DNA of 34,658 nt from an uncultured Coriobacteriales bacterium (GTDB lineage Bacteria; Actinomycetota; Coriobacteriia; Coriobacteriales; Eggerthellaceae). Within the stretch, counting starts at the first letter, position 1; each line of letters begins with the position of its first letter. This document shows positions 25,290-32,809 of this stretch, in pieces. The stretch is taken from positions 1 through 34,658 of the forward strand of contig CAMPNZ010000009.1 of the NCBI GenBank assembly GCA_946892075.1, given 5' to 3'. The position numbers and the translations under genes were made by a program. The notes below the pieces were generated by a model. That model worked only from the letters and a program-made list of their open reading frames with translations. It was not told the DNA's origin and searched no databases.

Positions 25290-25318
25290 TTGACAAGCCT
25301 GATGGCGGGTGTTAACTT
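25290..25318 (+). promoter_or_regulatory. Candidate promoter of the rpsL operon
   Basis: A perfect TTGACA (25290-25295), 17 bases, then TAACTT (25313-25318), a poor -10 with 3 of 6 matches. A consensus -35 with weak -10 would give a leader of about 175 bases. It adjoins the shared 22-base element. Confidence 0.5.
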
Positions 25319-25498
25319 TCCAAAGCACCAATAAATGGGTACTGCTGTATGTATGCAGATCTGTGCGCACGTATTGCAAATTTTGTTAAGCGTCATCTGC
25401 GCGATTGCGAAGTAAGACAAACACATTTGTTTCTGTGCACGCACATGCTGTGCCTCATACAGTATTAGTGTTGGATTTCGTTACAAAGGAGAGAAACG

Positions 25499-25870
25499 TT
25501 GCCTACAATTAACCAGTTGGTTCGTAAGGGCCGCCAACAGCAGGTTGACAAGAAAAAGACTCCTGCTTTGAAGGGCAACCCGCAAAAGCGTGGCGTATGC
25601 ACGCGTGTTTACACCACAACGCCGAAAAAGCCTAACTCAGCTTTGCGTAAGGTGTGCCGTGTTCGTCTTGTAAATGGCATGGAAGTAACCGCCTACATTC
25701 CTGGCATTGGACACAACCTCCAGGAGCACTCTATGGTGCTTATTCGTGGTGGCCGTGTAAAAGACCTTCCAGGTGTTCGTTACAAAGTTATTCGTGCCGC
25801 TCTTGACTGCTCAGCAGTTGATGGACGTAAACAGGCTCGTAGTCGTTATGGTGCTAAGCGCCCTAAATAG
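25499..25870 (+). CDS. rpsL: 30S ribosomal protein S12 (TTG start)
   Basis: 123 residues; decoding-centre protein. Family blocks PTINQLVRKGR, TTPKKPNSALRKV, GHNLQEHSMVLIRGGRVKDLPGVRYK and SRYGAKRPK are intact. The streptomycin-related lysines (KKPNS, and the lysine after GVRY) are wild type. The start codon is TTG, seven bases after AAGGAGA; it gives the usual N-terminus PTINQLV and no ATG/GTG fits. First gene of the str-S10 cluster, 90 bases before rpsG. Confidence 0.98.
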   Translation: MPTINQLVRKGRQQQVDKKKTPALKGNPQKRGVCTRVYTTTPKKPNSALRKVCRVRLVNGMEVTAYIPGIGHNLQEHSMVLIRGGRVKDLPGVRYKVIRAALDCSAVDGRKQARSRYGAKRPK

Positions 25871-25960
25871 TAATCGATAAGTCGCACGGGCACATTGCCT
25901 AATGGTTTGCGGTTGCGGAAAACCCCAAATCAGAAGTGCGCACAAGGAAATGGAGATCAT

Positions 25961-26431
25961 ATGCCGCGTCGTGCAGCAGCTATCCGACATGATGTTGTGC
26001 CGGATGTCAAATTTAACAATCGTTTGGTTACCCAGCTTATTAATAAGGTATTGCTTGATGGTAAAAAATCACTTGCCGAAAATATTGTGTATGGTGCCTT
26101 CGATCTTATTCAAGAAAAAACAGGCGAAGATCCTTTAGCCGTATTCAAGAAAGCTATGGACAACGTTCGTCCAACACTTGAAGTAAAACCCAAGCGTGTT
26201 GGTGGTGCAACCTATCAGGTTCCTATGGAGGTACCAACACGTCGTGCAACTACTCTTGCTATTCGTTGGATTGTTGATTTCTCGCGTAAACGTCGTGAAC
26301 ACACGATGCGTGAGCGTCTTGCTAACGAAATTCTTGAGGCAGCAGAAAATCAGGGCGCTTCGGTAAAGCGTCGTGAAGACCTCTACAAGATGGCCGAGTC
26401 TAACCGTGCGTTCTCGCACTATCGTTTCTAA
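25961..26431 (+). CDS. rpsG: 30S ribosomal protein S7
   Basis: 156 residues, standard length, from the ATG giving MPRRAAAIRHDV with GGAG in front; an upstream in-frame ATG at 25895 would add 22 residues of non-family sequence. Blocks NRLVTQLINKVLLDGKKS, QVPMEVPTRRATTLAIRWIV and ESNRAFSHYRF are typical. S7 nucleates assembly of the 30S head. The 90-base gap before it (25871-25960) can form a GGTT...AACC stem, where S7 binds its own message in E. coli; whether it does here is unknown. Confidence 0.98.
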   Translation: MPRRAAAIRHDVVPDVKFNNRLVTQLINKVLLDGKKSLAENIVYGAFDLIQEKTGEDPLAVFKKAMDNVRPTLEVKPKRVGGATYQVPMEVPTRRATTLAIRWIVDFSRKRREHTMRERLANEILEAAENQGASVKRREDLYKMAESNRAFSHYRF

Positions 26432-26442
26432 GGAGTTAGGCA

Positions 26443-28548
26443 ATGGCTAAAACTTCACTGAAAGATACGCGCAACATTGGTATTATGGCGCACATTGACG
26501 CTGGTAAAACAACTACTACCGAGCGTATCCTGTATTACACTGGTAAAACTCACAAAATTGGTGAGGTTCATGATGGCGCAGCTACCATGGACTGGATGGT
26601 TCAAGAGCAAGAGCGCGGCGTAACCATTACTTCTGCCGCCACTACGTGTTACTGGGAAAAAGACGGCAAGAAATACCGTATTCAGATTATCGATACTCCT
26701 GGTCACGTAGACTTTACCGCCGAAGTTGAGCGCTCGCTGCGCGTTTTGGACGGCGCTGTTGCCGTGTTTGATGCTGTTGCAGGTGTTCAGCCGCAGTCTG
26801 AAACGGTGTGGCGTCAAGCGACGCGCTACAACGTTCCTCGTATTGCTTATATCAACAAGTACGACCGCGTTGGAGCCGATTTCTTCCACGCTATCGACAC
26901 CATGCATGAGCGCCTTGGTGCAAAAGCAATTGCTGTTCAGCTGCCAATGGGCTCTGAGGAAAATTTCTGGGGCGTTGTTGACTTAGTAACGATGACAGCG
27001 TGGGACTTCAAAGCCGATGATAAAGGCATGACCTATCCTGAAGCGATGGATGCCATTCCGGCTGAGTTTGCTGATGAAGCCGCTCGTCGTCACCAGGAGC
27101 TTGTTGAGTGCGCTGCCGATTGTGACGAAGCACTCATGGAAAAAGTTCTGATGGATGAAGAAGTAAACGTTGACGAGCTTAAAGCTGCACTGCGTAAAGG
27201 TACCATCGCGTGCGAAATTCATCCCGTATTTGTTGGTTCGTCGTACAAAAACAAAGGCGTTCAGGAAATGCTCGACGGCGTGGTTGATTACTTGCCAAGC
27301 CCGGTTGATGTTCCTGCAATTGGTGGTGTTAACCCTGATACAGGTGCTGAAGATACGCGTCCTTCCGATGAGAAAGCACCGTTTGCAGCACTTGCGTTCA
27401 AGATTATGACCGACCCCTTCGTTGGAAAACTTACCTATTTCCGCGTGTACTCGGGCAAACTTGATTCTGGTAGCTACGTCGTAAATGCTACGAAAGGCAA
27501 GCGCGAGCGTATCGGACGTATTCTTGAGATGAACTCAAATCAGCGTCTTGATGTTGATACCTGCTATGCAGGCGACATCGTTGCAGCGGTTGGTTTGAAA
27601 GACACCACCACAGGAGATACGCTGTGCGATGAGAATGCTCCTATCATTTTGGAATCCATGGAGTTCCCTGATCCTGTTATCGATATTGCTGTTGAGCCAA
27701 AAACTAAAGCTGAACAGGATAAAATGGGCATTGCGCTTCAGAAACTGGCTGAAGAAGATCCTACGTTTCGTGTTTCAACGAACCAGGAAACAGGCCAAAC
27801 GATTATTGCAGGCATGGGCGAGCTTCATCTTGAAATTATCGTTGACCGTTTGCTGCGTGAGTTTAAGGTTGAAGCAAACGTTGGTAAGCCGCAGGTAGCA
27901 TATCGTGAAACGGCAACGCAACCGGTTATGGGCGCTGAAGGAAAATTTGTTCGCCAAAGCGGTGGTCGTGGTCAATACGGTCATGCCATTATCAATATGT
28001 ACCCGCAAGAGCAGGGTAAAGGCTACGAATTTGAGAACAAAATCGTTGGTGGTGTTGTTCCGAAAGAATACATTACCCCTGTTGATAAGGGAATTCAGGA
28101 AGCGCTTAACTCGGGCGTCTTAGCAGGATACCCAGTCGTTGACATTCGCGTCGAGCTGGTTGACGGTTCGTATCACGAAGTTGACTCTTCTGAAGCAGCC
28201 TTTAAGATTGCTGGTTCTATGGCAATTAAAGACGCGCTGCGCAAATCGAAGCCTGTTATTCTTGAGCCTTTGATGGCTGTTGAAGTGGAAACGCCTGAAG
28301 AGTACATGGGCGATGTCATGGGCAACCTCTCATCGCGTCGCGGCCAAATTCAGGGTATGGGTGATCGTGGAAACGCCAAGATCATCAGCGCTAAAGTACC
28401 GCTGTCAGAGATGTTTGGTTATGCAACCGACTTGCGTTCAACAACACAAGGACGTGCTTCTTACACGATGCAGTTCGACTCATACGAGCCTGTTCCAAAA
28501 AATGTTGCAGATGAAATTATTAGTAAGGCCGGCGGAAACGCTTCCTAG
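26443..28548 (+). CDS. fusA: Elongation factor G
   Basis: 701 residues, full length. GTPase that drives translocation of tRNA and mRNA on the ribosome. G1 AHIDAGKTTTTE, switch I GEVHDGAATMDWMVQEQERGVTITSAATT, G3 DTPGHVDF, G4 NKYDR are all present, as are the domain IV QSGGRGQYGHA block and the domain V MGDVMGNLSSRRGQIQGM block. The AAGGAG site overlaps the rpsG stop codon. 32 bases separate it from rpsJ; the tuf gene often found here is absent. Confidence 0.98.
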   Translation: MAKTSLKDTRNIGIMAHIDAGKTTTTERILYYTGKTHKIGEVHDGAATMDWMVQEQERGVTITSAATTCYWEKDGKKYRIQIIDTPGHVDFTAEVERSLRVLDGAVAVFDAVAGVQPQSETVWRQATRYNVPRIAYINKYDRVGADFFHAIDTMHERLGAKAIAVQLPMGSEENFWGVVDLVTMTAWDFKADDKGMTYPEAMDAIPAEFADEAARRHQELVECAADCDEALMEKVLMDEEVNVDELKAALRKGTIACEIHPVFVGSSYKNKGVQEMLDGVVDYLPSPVDVPAIGGVNPDTGAEDTRPSDEKAPFAALAFKIMTDPFVGKLTYFRVYSGKLDSGSYVVNATKGKRERIGRILEMNSNQRLDVDTCYAGDIVAAVGLKDTTTGDTLCDENAPIILESMEFPDPVIDIAVEPKTKAEQDKMGIALQKLAEEDPTFRVSTNQETGQTIIAGMGELHLEIIVDRLLREFKVEANVGKPQVAYRETATQPVMGAEGKFVRQSGGRGQYGHAIINMYPQEQGKGYEFENKIVGGVVPKEYITPVDKGIQEALNSGVLAGYPVVDIRVELVDGSYHEVDSSEAAFKIAGSMAIKDALRKSKPVILEPLMAVEVETPEEYMGDVMGNLSSRRGQIQGMGDRGNAKIISAKVPLSEMFGYATDLRSTTQGRASYTMQFDSYEPVPKNVADEIISKAGGNAS

Positions 28549-28580
28549 AGCGTACTTCCTATACTATTGGAGGAAAACAA

Positions 28581-28889
28581 GTGTTAAATCAAAAGATACG
28601 TATCCGTCTTAAAGGCTATGATCACGAAATCGTTGATCAGTCAACAAAGCTGATTGTTGATACAGCCTTAAAAACGGGTGCTAAGGTATCGGGTCCTATT
28701 CCTTTGCCAACTGAGCGCAACCTGTTTACGGTTGTGCGTGGACCTCACGTAAACAAAGACTCGCGTGAACAATTTGAAATGCGTACGCACAAGCGTTTGA
28801 TCGACATTCTTGAGCCAACAGCCAACACCGTTGACTCACTGATGCGCCTTGATCTTCCCGCTGGTGTTGATATCGAGATTAAGCTGTAA
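28581..28889 (+). CDS. rpsJ: 30S ribosomal protein S10 (GTG start)
   Basis: 102 residues, standard length, with QKIRIRLKGYDHEIVDQST, GPIPLPTERN and REQFEMRTHKRLIDI. GTG start eight bases after GGAGG. Head protein of the 30S, also the NusE transcription factor in other bacteria. First gene of the S10 block, transcribed through from fusA as no terminator intervenes; TATACT in the short gap lacks a -35. Confidence 0.98.
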   Translation: MLNQKIRIRLKGYDHEIVDQSTKLIVDTALKTGAKVSGPIPLPTERNLFTVVRGPHVNKDSREQFEMRTHKRLIDILEPTANTVDSLMRLDLPAGVDIEIKL

Positions 28890-28904
28890 AGGGGGTGGCT
28901 GTAC

Positions 28905-29525
28905 ATGATTAAAGAAGTATTTGGAAAAAAACTTGGCATGACGCAATTATTTAACGACAACGATGAAGTTGTAGCAGTAAGTGTTATTGCTGTTGAGCCG
29001 AACGTTGTTACTCAGCTGCGTACCACAGACACCGATGGCTATGAAGCAGTACAGCTTGGTTTTGGCGCTATCAAAGAGCATAAAGTGAACAAGCCTATGG
29101 CTGGTCATTTCAAAAAACAGGGTGCTCCTGCTCGCCGTTATCTGCGCGAAGTACGCGTTGACGCTGCGTCCGATCACAAAGTAGGCGAAGAGGTTTCTCT
29201 TTCTGCGTTTGCTGACGTGAAAAAAGTTGACGTTACAGGCATTAGCAAAGGTAAGGGCTTTGCAGGTGTTATGCGCCGCTATGGCTTTGCCGGCGGTCCT
29301 GGCGGACACGGTGCACATTTCCATCGCGCACCTGGTTCAGTAGGTCAGTGCGCAACGCCATCCCGCGTGTTTAAGGGTGTTCGTTTACCAGGACACATGG
29401 GTTGCGATCGTGTAACGGTTAAGAATTTGGAAGTTGTGCGTATCGACGAAGAATCGAATGTAATTCTTGTTAAAGGCGCAATTCCTGGTGGTAAAAACGG
29501 CATCGTCCGCATTCGTATGGCGTAA
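28905..29525 (+). CDS. rplC: 50S ribosomal protein L3
   Basis: 206 residues. Start MIKEVFGKKLGMTQLFND, the central loop GGPGGHGAHFHRAPGSVGQCATPSRVFKGVRLPGHMG that reaches the peptidyl transferase centre, including the GQ glutamine methylated in relatives, and the C-terminal AIPGGKNGIVRIR. AAAGGGGGT ribosome binding site. Follows rpsJ by 15 bases. Confidence 0.98.
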   Translation: MIKEVFGKKLGMTQLFNDNDEVVAVSVIAVEPNVVTQLRTTDTDGYEAVQLGFGAIKEHKVNKPMAGHFKKQGAPARRYLREVRVDAASDHKVGEEVSLSAFADVKKVDVTGISKGKGFAGVMRRYGFAGGPGGHGAHFHRAPGSVGQCATPSRVFKGVRLPGHMGCDRVTVKNLEVVRIDEESNVILVKGAIPGGKNGIVRIRMA

Positions 29526-29563
29526 CGTTTAGCTTAGAGATCCCCAAAAGGAGTTAAATTATA

Positions 29564-30187
29564 ATGACTAAGATTGAGATCAAGGACGCTGCAGGAAAGG
29601 CTGATGGCTCAGTAGAGCTTAATCCTGCTGTGTTCGCTATTGAGCCTAACGTACCTGTAATGCATCAGGTTGTGCGCTCACAGCGAGCTTCTTGGCGTCA
29701 AGGAACACATAACACCCGCACGCGCGGTGAAGTAAGTGGCGGCGGTAAAAAGCCGTGGAAGCAAAAGGGAACAGGTCGTGCTCGTCAGGGCTCTATCCGT
29801 TCACCTCAATGGCGCGGCGGCGCTGTTGTATGGGGACCGCACCCTCGTTCCTATGCATTTAGCGTGAACAAGAAAGAAGTGAAACTTGCTATGCGTTCGG
29901 TGCTTTCAGCGAAACTTGCTGATAAGCAGCTGTTTGTGGTAAGCAATTTCGACTTCGACACACCTTCTACTAAAGCTGCTATTGCTGCCCTTCGTGCACT
30001 TGGTGTTGAAGGTCGCGCAACAGTTGTTATTGGTAATGAAGACGTGAACGCTTTCTTATCGTTTAGAAACGTTCCAAAAGTAAACATTTTACCTGTTGCT
30101 GAAGCTAATACCTATGAGTTGCTCGATAACAAGGCGCTTATTTTTACTGCTGAAGCTCTTAAGCGTATCGAGGAGGTGCTTAGCTAA
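29564..30187 (+). CDS. rplD: 50S ribosomal protein L4
   Basis: 207 residues. The exit-tunnel loop TRGEVSGGGKKPWKQKGTGRARQGSIRSPQWRGGAVVWGP is complete, followed by the globular part ending LIFTAEALKRIEEVL. AAAAGGAG precedes the ATG. In E. coli L4 represses the S10 operon through its leader; the different operon start here makes that arrangement uncertain. Its stop codon overlaps the rplW start by one base. Confidence 0.98.
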   Translation: MTKIEIKDAAGKADGSVELNPAVFAIEPNVPVMHQVVRSQRASWRQGTHNTRTRGEVSGGGKKPWKQKGTGRARQGSIRSPQWRGGAVVWGPHPRSYAFSVNKKEVKLAMRSVLSAKLADKQLFVVSNFDFDTPSTKAAIAALRALGVEGRATVVIGNEDVNAFLSFRNVPKVNILPVAEANTYELLDNKALIFTAEALKRIEEVLS

Positions 30188-30471
30188 TGTCTAACGCGCG
30201 CGAAATCATCATTCGTCCTATTATTACGGAACATACTTACGATTTAATGGAGCATCACACGTATACGTTTGAGGTTGCTAAAACGGCCAACAAAATTCAA
30301 ATTGCAAAAGCGGTTGAAGAAATTTTTAACGTTAAAGTGGTAAAGGTTAATACTCTGAGTGTTAAACCAAAAAAGAAGCGTGTTCGTATGGCTCAAGGTC
30401 TTACGCGTAGCTGGAAAAAAGCTATGGTAACGCTTAAAGATGGCGATTCAATCGAAATCTTTGCTTCATAG
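30187..30471 (+). CDS. rplW: 50S ribosomal protein L23
   Basis: 94 residues, standard length: IIRPIITEHTYDLMEHHTYTFEVAKTANKIQIAKAVEEIFNVKV then the KVNTLSVKPKKKR extension. It lies at the tunnel exit and is the docking point for trigger factor and SRP. Translationally coupled to rplD. It is the last gene before a strong terminator, an unusual end since rplB normally follows directly. Confidence 0.98.
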   Translation: MSNAREIIIRPIITEHTYDLMEHHTYTFEVAKTANKIQIAKAVEEIFNVKVVKVNTLSVKPKKKRVRMAQGLTRSWKKAMVTLKDGDSIEIFAS

Positions 30472-30504
30472 CACTATTGCTACCATACTTCGTTATAGTA
30501 GAAA

Positions 30505-30537
30505 GCACTCCTTTGCATACGCAGGGGAGTGCCTTTT
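30505..30537 (+). terminator. Strong rho-independent terminator between rplW and the lipid kinase gene
   Basis: GCACTCCTTTGC (30505-30516) pairs over 12 positions (two G-T) with GCAGGGGAGTGC (30521-30532) around the loop ATAC, followed by CTTTTCATT. It should end the rpsL-to-rplW transcript, splitting the S10 block in two units. Confidence 0.88.
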
Positions 30538-30559
30538 CATTATGTAAGAAGGAGGCCCT

Positions 30560-31516
30560 GTGTCTCGTATAAATACAAGCGAATCGAGCCGCCCGACGCT
30601 GTTTCCCTATAAGCACATTTTGCTTATTGCTAACCCTGCATCGTGTAATGGCAGAACAAAACACCTTATTGATCAGATTGCCGCGCGCATGAAAGACGTG
30701 TTGCTTGGCGCTCAGTCTATCGAGGTTGTACAAACTAGTTACCCTGGTCATGCCCTTGAAATTGCGTGCCAGCTGCAAGATATCGATTGCGTGTGCGTGC
30801 TGGGTGGCGACGGAATTGCTCACGAAGTTGTGAACGGCTTAATGCGCCTAAGCAACGAAAGTCGCCCGTGTTTTGCAGTAATTTCTAACGGATCTGGGAA
30901 CGACTTTGCGCGCAGCTTAGGCATGCCACACCTTGCCCAAGCGTGCGTTGACGCCTTGATGCACGCTCAAGAAACGCGGGTTGACCTTGGTCTTTGCAAT
31001 GGTCACTACTATCTTGAAACCATATCGTTTGGCATTGATGCTGCTATTGCTAAGCAAAGTGTAGAATTGCGCAAGAAAACTAACTTAGCGGGAGCGGCGC
31101 TGTATGCTGCCGCTGGTTTTGACCAGCTGAAAAACCATCGCGAAACGTACACGGTTCACTTAAGTGTTGACGGAGCACCTGCTCTTGATGCGCACGTGCA
31201 TTTACTGGCTGTCCAAAATGGAAAAACCTATGGCGGCGGCTTTTTCATTGCGCCTGATGCAAACATTGCAGATGGCATACTGGATGCGTGTTGGGTTGAC
31301 GGCCCTCAGGCCTTTGTTCCAGCGCTGCGCACCTTCCTTATGGCGAAACATGGTAAGCACACCAACCGACCAGGCGTTCATTTTCTAAGCGGCAGAACCT
31401 TCGATTTAGCGTTTGAACAAACGCCTCCCGTGCAAATAGACGGCGAGTATTTTGAGGGCAGCCGCTTTTCAATCAGCGTTGCTCCTAATGCCTTGCGCGT
31501 GCTGAAAGTGTCGTAA
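30560..31516 (+). CDS. Diacylglycerol kinase family protein (DagK/YegS-like lipid kinase)
   Basis: 318 residues, the full size of the family. Start is GTG with AAGGAGG five bases upstream. Seen: HILLIANPASCNGR, the nucleotide-binding GGDGIAHEVVNG (82-93), SNGSGNDFARSLG (109-121), the second-domain GIDAAIA block and the C-terminal VQIDGEYFEG. It probably phosphorylates diacylglycerol, recycling the lipid left by glycerol-phosphate or similar head-group transfer to surface polymers; a sphingosine-like or other lipid substrate cannot be excluded. It stands between rplW and rplB, where no gene is usual, after a strong terminator; read-through or an unseen promoter must serve it. Base use is like its neighbours, so recent transfer is not evident. 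Confidence 0.93.
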   Translation: MSRINTSESSRPTLFPYKHILLIANPASCNGRTKHLIDQIAARMKDVLLGAQSIEVVQTSYPGHALEIACQLQDIDCVCVLGGDGIAHEVVNGLMRLSNESRPCFAVISNGSGNDFARSLGMPHLAQACVDALMHAQETRVDLGLCNGHYYLETISFGIDAAIAKQSVELRKKTNLAGAALYAAAGFDQLKNHRETYTVHLSVDGAPALDAHVHLLAVQNGKTYGGGFFIAPDANIADGILDACWVDGPQAFVPALRTFLMAKHGKHTNRPGVHFLSGRTFDLAFEQTPPVQIDGEYFEGSRFSISVAPNALRVLKVS

Positions 31517-31519
31517 ACA

Positions 31520-31570
31520 CCGTAACATTGCTGCCCGCGGCACCGTGACATCGCTGCCCGCGGCACCGTA
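31520..31570. repeat. 23-base tandem repeat with palindromic core
   Basis: Copies at 31520-31542 and 31543-31565 differ at two positions, and a 5-base piece of a third copy follows. Each carries TGCCCGCGGCA, an inverted repeat TGCC/GGCA around CGC. It starts four bases after the lipid kinase stop codon. It may be a tandem binding site or a transcript-end structure. Confidence 0.75.
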
Positions 31571-31725
31571 AGAAAAACGCTTTGTTCCCGCCTCGAAACG
31601 TACGAGCACATTTTGTGTGCATCGTGCCCGTGCATAAACGTCGCCTTCCCGAACGCGCTTCGTCACGTTCCCGTGCCTTTAGTTATGTTGTTTCAGTGGA
31701 ATTCTATTTCTTCTTTAAGATATGC

Positions 31726-31754
31726 TTGAGTGCATGTAGTGCAGCACGTATACT
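31726..31754 (+). promoter_or_regulatory. Promoter for rplB and the second half of the S10 block
   Basis: TTGAGT (31726-31731), exactly 17 bases, TATACT (31749-31754): 4 of 6 and 5 of 6 matches. The start would be near 31761, with the shared 22-base element at about +17 to +39 of the transcript. A second, weaker possibility is TTGCGG (31801) with CATCAT (31825), just downstream of the element. Confidence 0.7.
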
Positions 31755-31777
31755 GCTTATTTGTGTCTGTGGTGGTT

Positions 31778-31799
31778 ATGGATACACCCGGGCGCGTGG
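31778..31799 (+). promoter_or_regulatory. Shared 22-base element, copy upstream of rplB
   Basis: ATGGATAC, CCCGGG and GCGTGG blocks, differing from the rpsL copy (25265-25286) only at positions 9 and 16. It lies 24 bases after the TATACT box and one base before a TTGCGG hexamer. Confidence 0.65.
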
Positions 31800-31956
31800 A
31801 TTGCGGCGTCTTAAGATATGCCCTCATCATAGCTTTACAGGCAATCGTAATTCACAAGGTAAAGATGATCTTTGGTGTACGACGAGGCGTGCGAGCAAAG
31901 GTCACGGTTCAGCTTGATGTGCGCAAACGCGTCAAGCTATGAAAGGAATCTCAGAT

Positions 31957-32787
31957 ATGGGAGTCAAGCAGTACAAGCCCACGAGCCCTGGACGTCGTTT
32001 TCAGATGGTTTCCGACTTTGCGGAAGTCACACGAACAACGCCTGAAAAGTCGCTCTTGGCACCGCTTTCTAAGAAAGCAGGTCGTAACAACAATGGTCGT
32101 ATTACTACACGTCATCAAGGTGGCGGTCATAAGCGCCGTTATCGTATCATCGACTTTAAGCGTCGCAAAGATGGTGTCGTAGCAAAAGTTGCTACCATTG
32201 AATACGATCCAAACCGCAGTGCGCGTATCGCTCTTCTTCACTATGCAGATGGTGAAAAGCGCTACATCTTGCACCCGAAAGGTTTGCATGTGGGAGACGT
32301 TGTGTTAAGTGGCCCTGAGGCTGACATTAAGCCTGGTAACACCTTGCCACTTGCAAACATCCCTGTTGGTACGCTCATCCATGCAGTTGAGCTTCAGCCT
32401 GGTCGCGGAGCAGCACTTGCTCGTTGCGCGGGTACAAGCATTCAGCTTATGGGTAAAGAAGGCAAATATGCCATTTTGCGTATGCCATCAAGCGAAATGC
32501 GCCGCGTTTTGCTTACGTGCCGTGCAACGGTTGGCGAAGTTGGCAACGCAGAACATGCAAATATCAAGATTGGTAAAGCTGGTCGTAGCCGCTGGTTAGG
32601 CATTCGTCCTACCGTTCGTGGTACCGTTATGAACCCTGTTGATCACCCCCATGGTGGTGGTGAAGGTAAGAACAAGTCTTCGGGTCGTCATCCTGTGTCA
32701 CCCTGGGGCGTTCCAACCAAGGGTCATCGTACGCGTAATCCGAAGAAGGCTACCAGCCGCTTGATTATTCGTCGTCGTAAGAAATAG
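31957..32787 (+). CDS. rplB: 50S ribosomal protein L2
   Basis: 276 residues from the ATG giving MGVKQYKPTSPGRR, with AAAGGAA in front; an upstream ATG at 31939 would add six non-family residues. Blocks RITTRHQGGGHKRRYR, the IEYDPNRSARIALLHY core and the C-terminal PVDHPHGGGEGKNKSSGRHPVSPWGVPTKG, with the conserved histidine near the peptidyl transferase centre, are intact. First gene of the detached downstream ribosomal unit. Confidence 0.98.
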   Translation: MGVKQYKPTSPGRRFQMVSDFAEVTRTTPEKSLLAPLSKKAGRNNNGRITTRHQGGGHKRRYRIIDFKRRKDGVVAKVATIEYDPNRSARIALLHYADGEKRYILHPKGLHVGDVVLSGPEADIKPGNTLPLANIPVGTLIHAVELQPGRGAALARCAGTSIQLMGKEGKYAILRMPSSEMRRVLLTCRATVGEVGNAEHANIKIGKAGRSRWLGIRPTVRGTVMNPVDHPHGGGEGKNKSSGRHPVSPWGVPTKGHRTRNPKKATSRLIIRRRKK

Positions 32788-32809
32788 CGTCAAGAACTAA
32801 GGAGCAATA

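Larger units (their letters stand above)
25126..25498 (+). other. Intergenic region and leader upstream of rpsL
   Basis: 373 bases. In order: a 9-base inverted repeat GCGCTTAAG (25126) / CTTAAGCGC (25205) around the terminator-like hairpin for ppaC; the 22-base element shared with the rplB leader (25265-25286); a TTGACA promoter candidate (25290); and a leader that can fold, with CTGTATG (25345-25351) complementary to CATACAG (25456-25462) and small hairpins ACAAA/TTTGT and GCACA/TGTGC inside. It ends with an AAGGAGA site for rpsL. No tRNA or gene is seen. Confidence 0.6.
31517..31956 (+). other. Intergenic region and leader upstream of rplB
   Basis: 440 bases. In order: a 23-base tandem repeat directly after the lipid kinase stop, a CTCG/CGAG mini-hairpin near 31593, an AT-rich stretch, the rplB promoter (31726-31754), the 22-base element shared with rpsL (31778-31799), and a leader of about 195 bases from the predicted start to rplB. 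Two open frames here (31582-31917 and 31730-31942) have no ribosome binding site or recognisable protein sequence and are not counted. Confidence 0.6.

Noticed and set aside
28549..28580. Promoter (TATACT) between fusA and rpsJ
   Set aside because: No -35 at a workable distance and the gap is only 32 bases; read-through from fusA is simpler.
31520..31570. Possible CRISPR remnant
   Set aside because: The two copies are directly joined with no spacer, and no cas gene is present.
31582..31942. Two overlapping open frames upstream of rplB
   Set aside because: No ribosome binding sites, no domain-like sequence, and they span the rplB promoter and leader.
30472..31956. Mobile element carrying the lipid kinase into the S10 operon
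   Set aside because: No transposase, integrase, terminal inverted repeats or target duplication; composition matches the surroundings.
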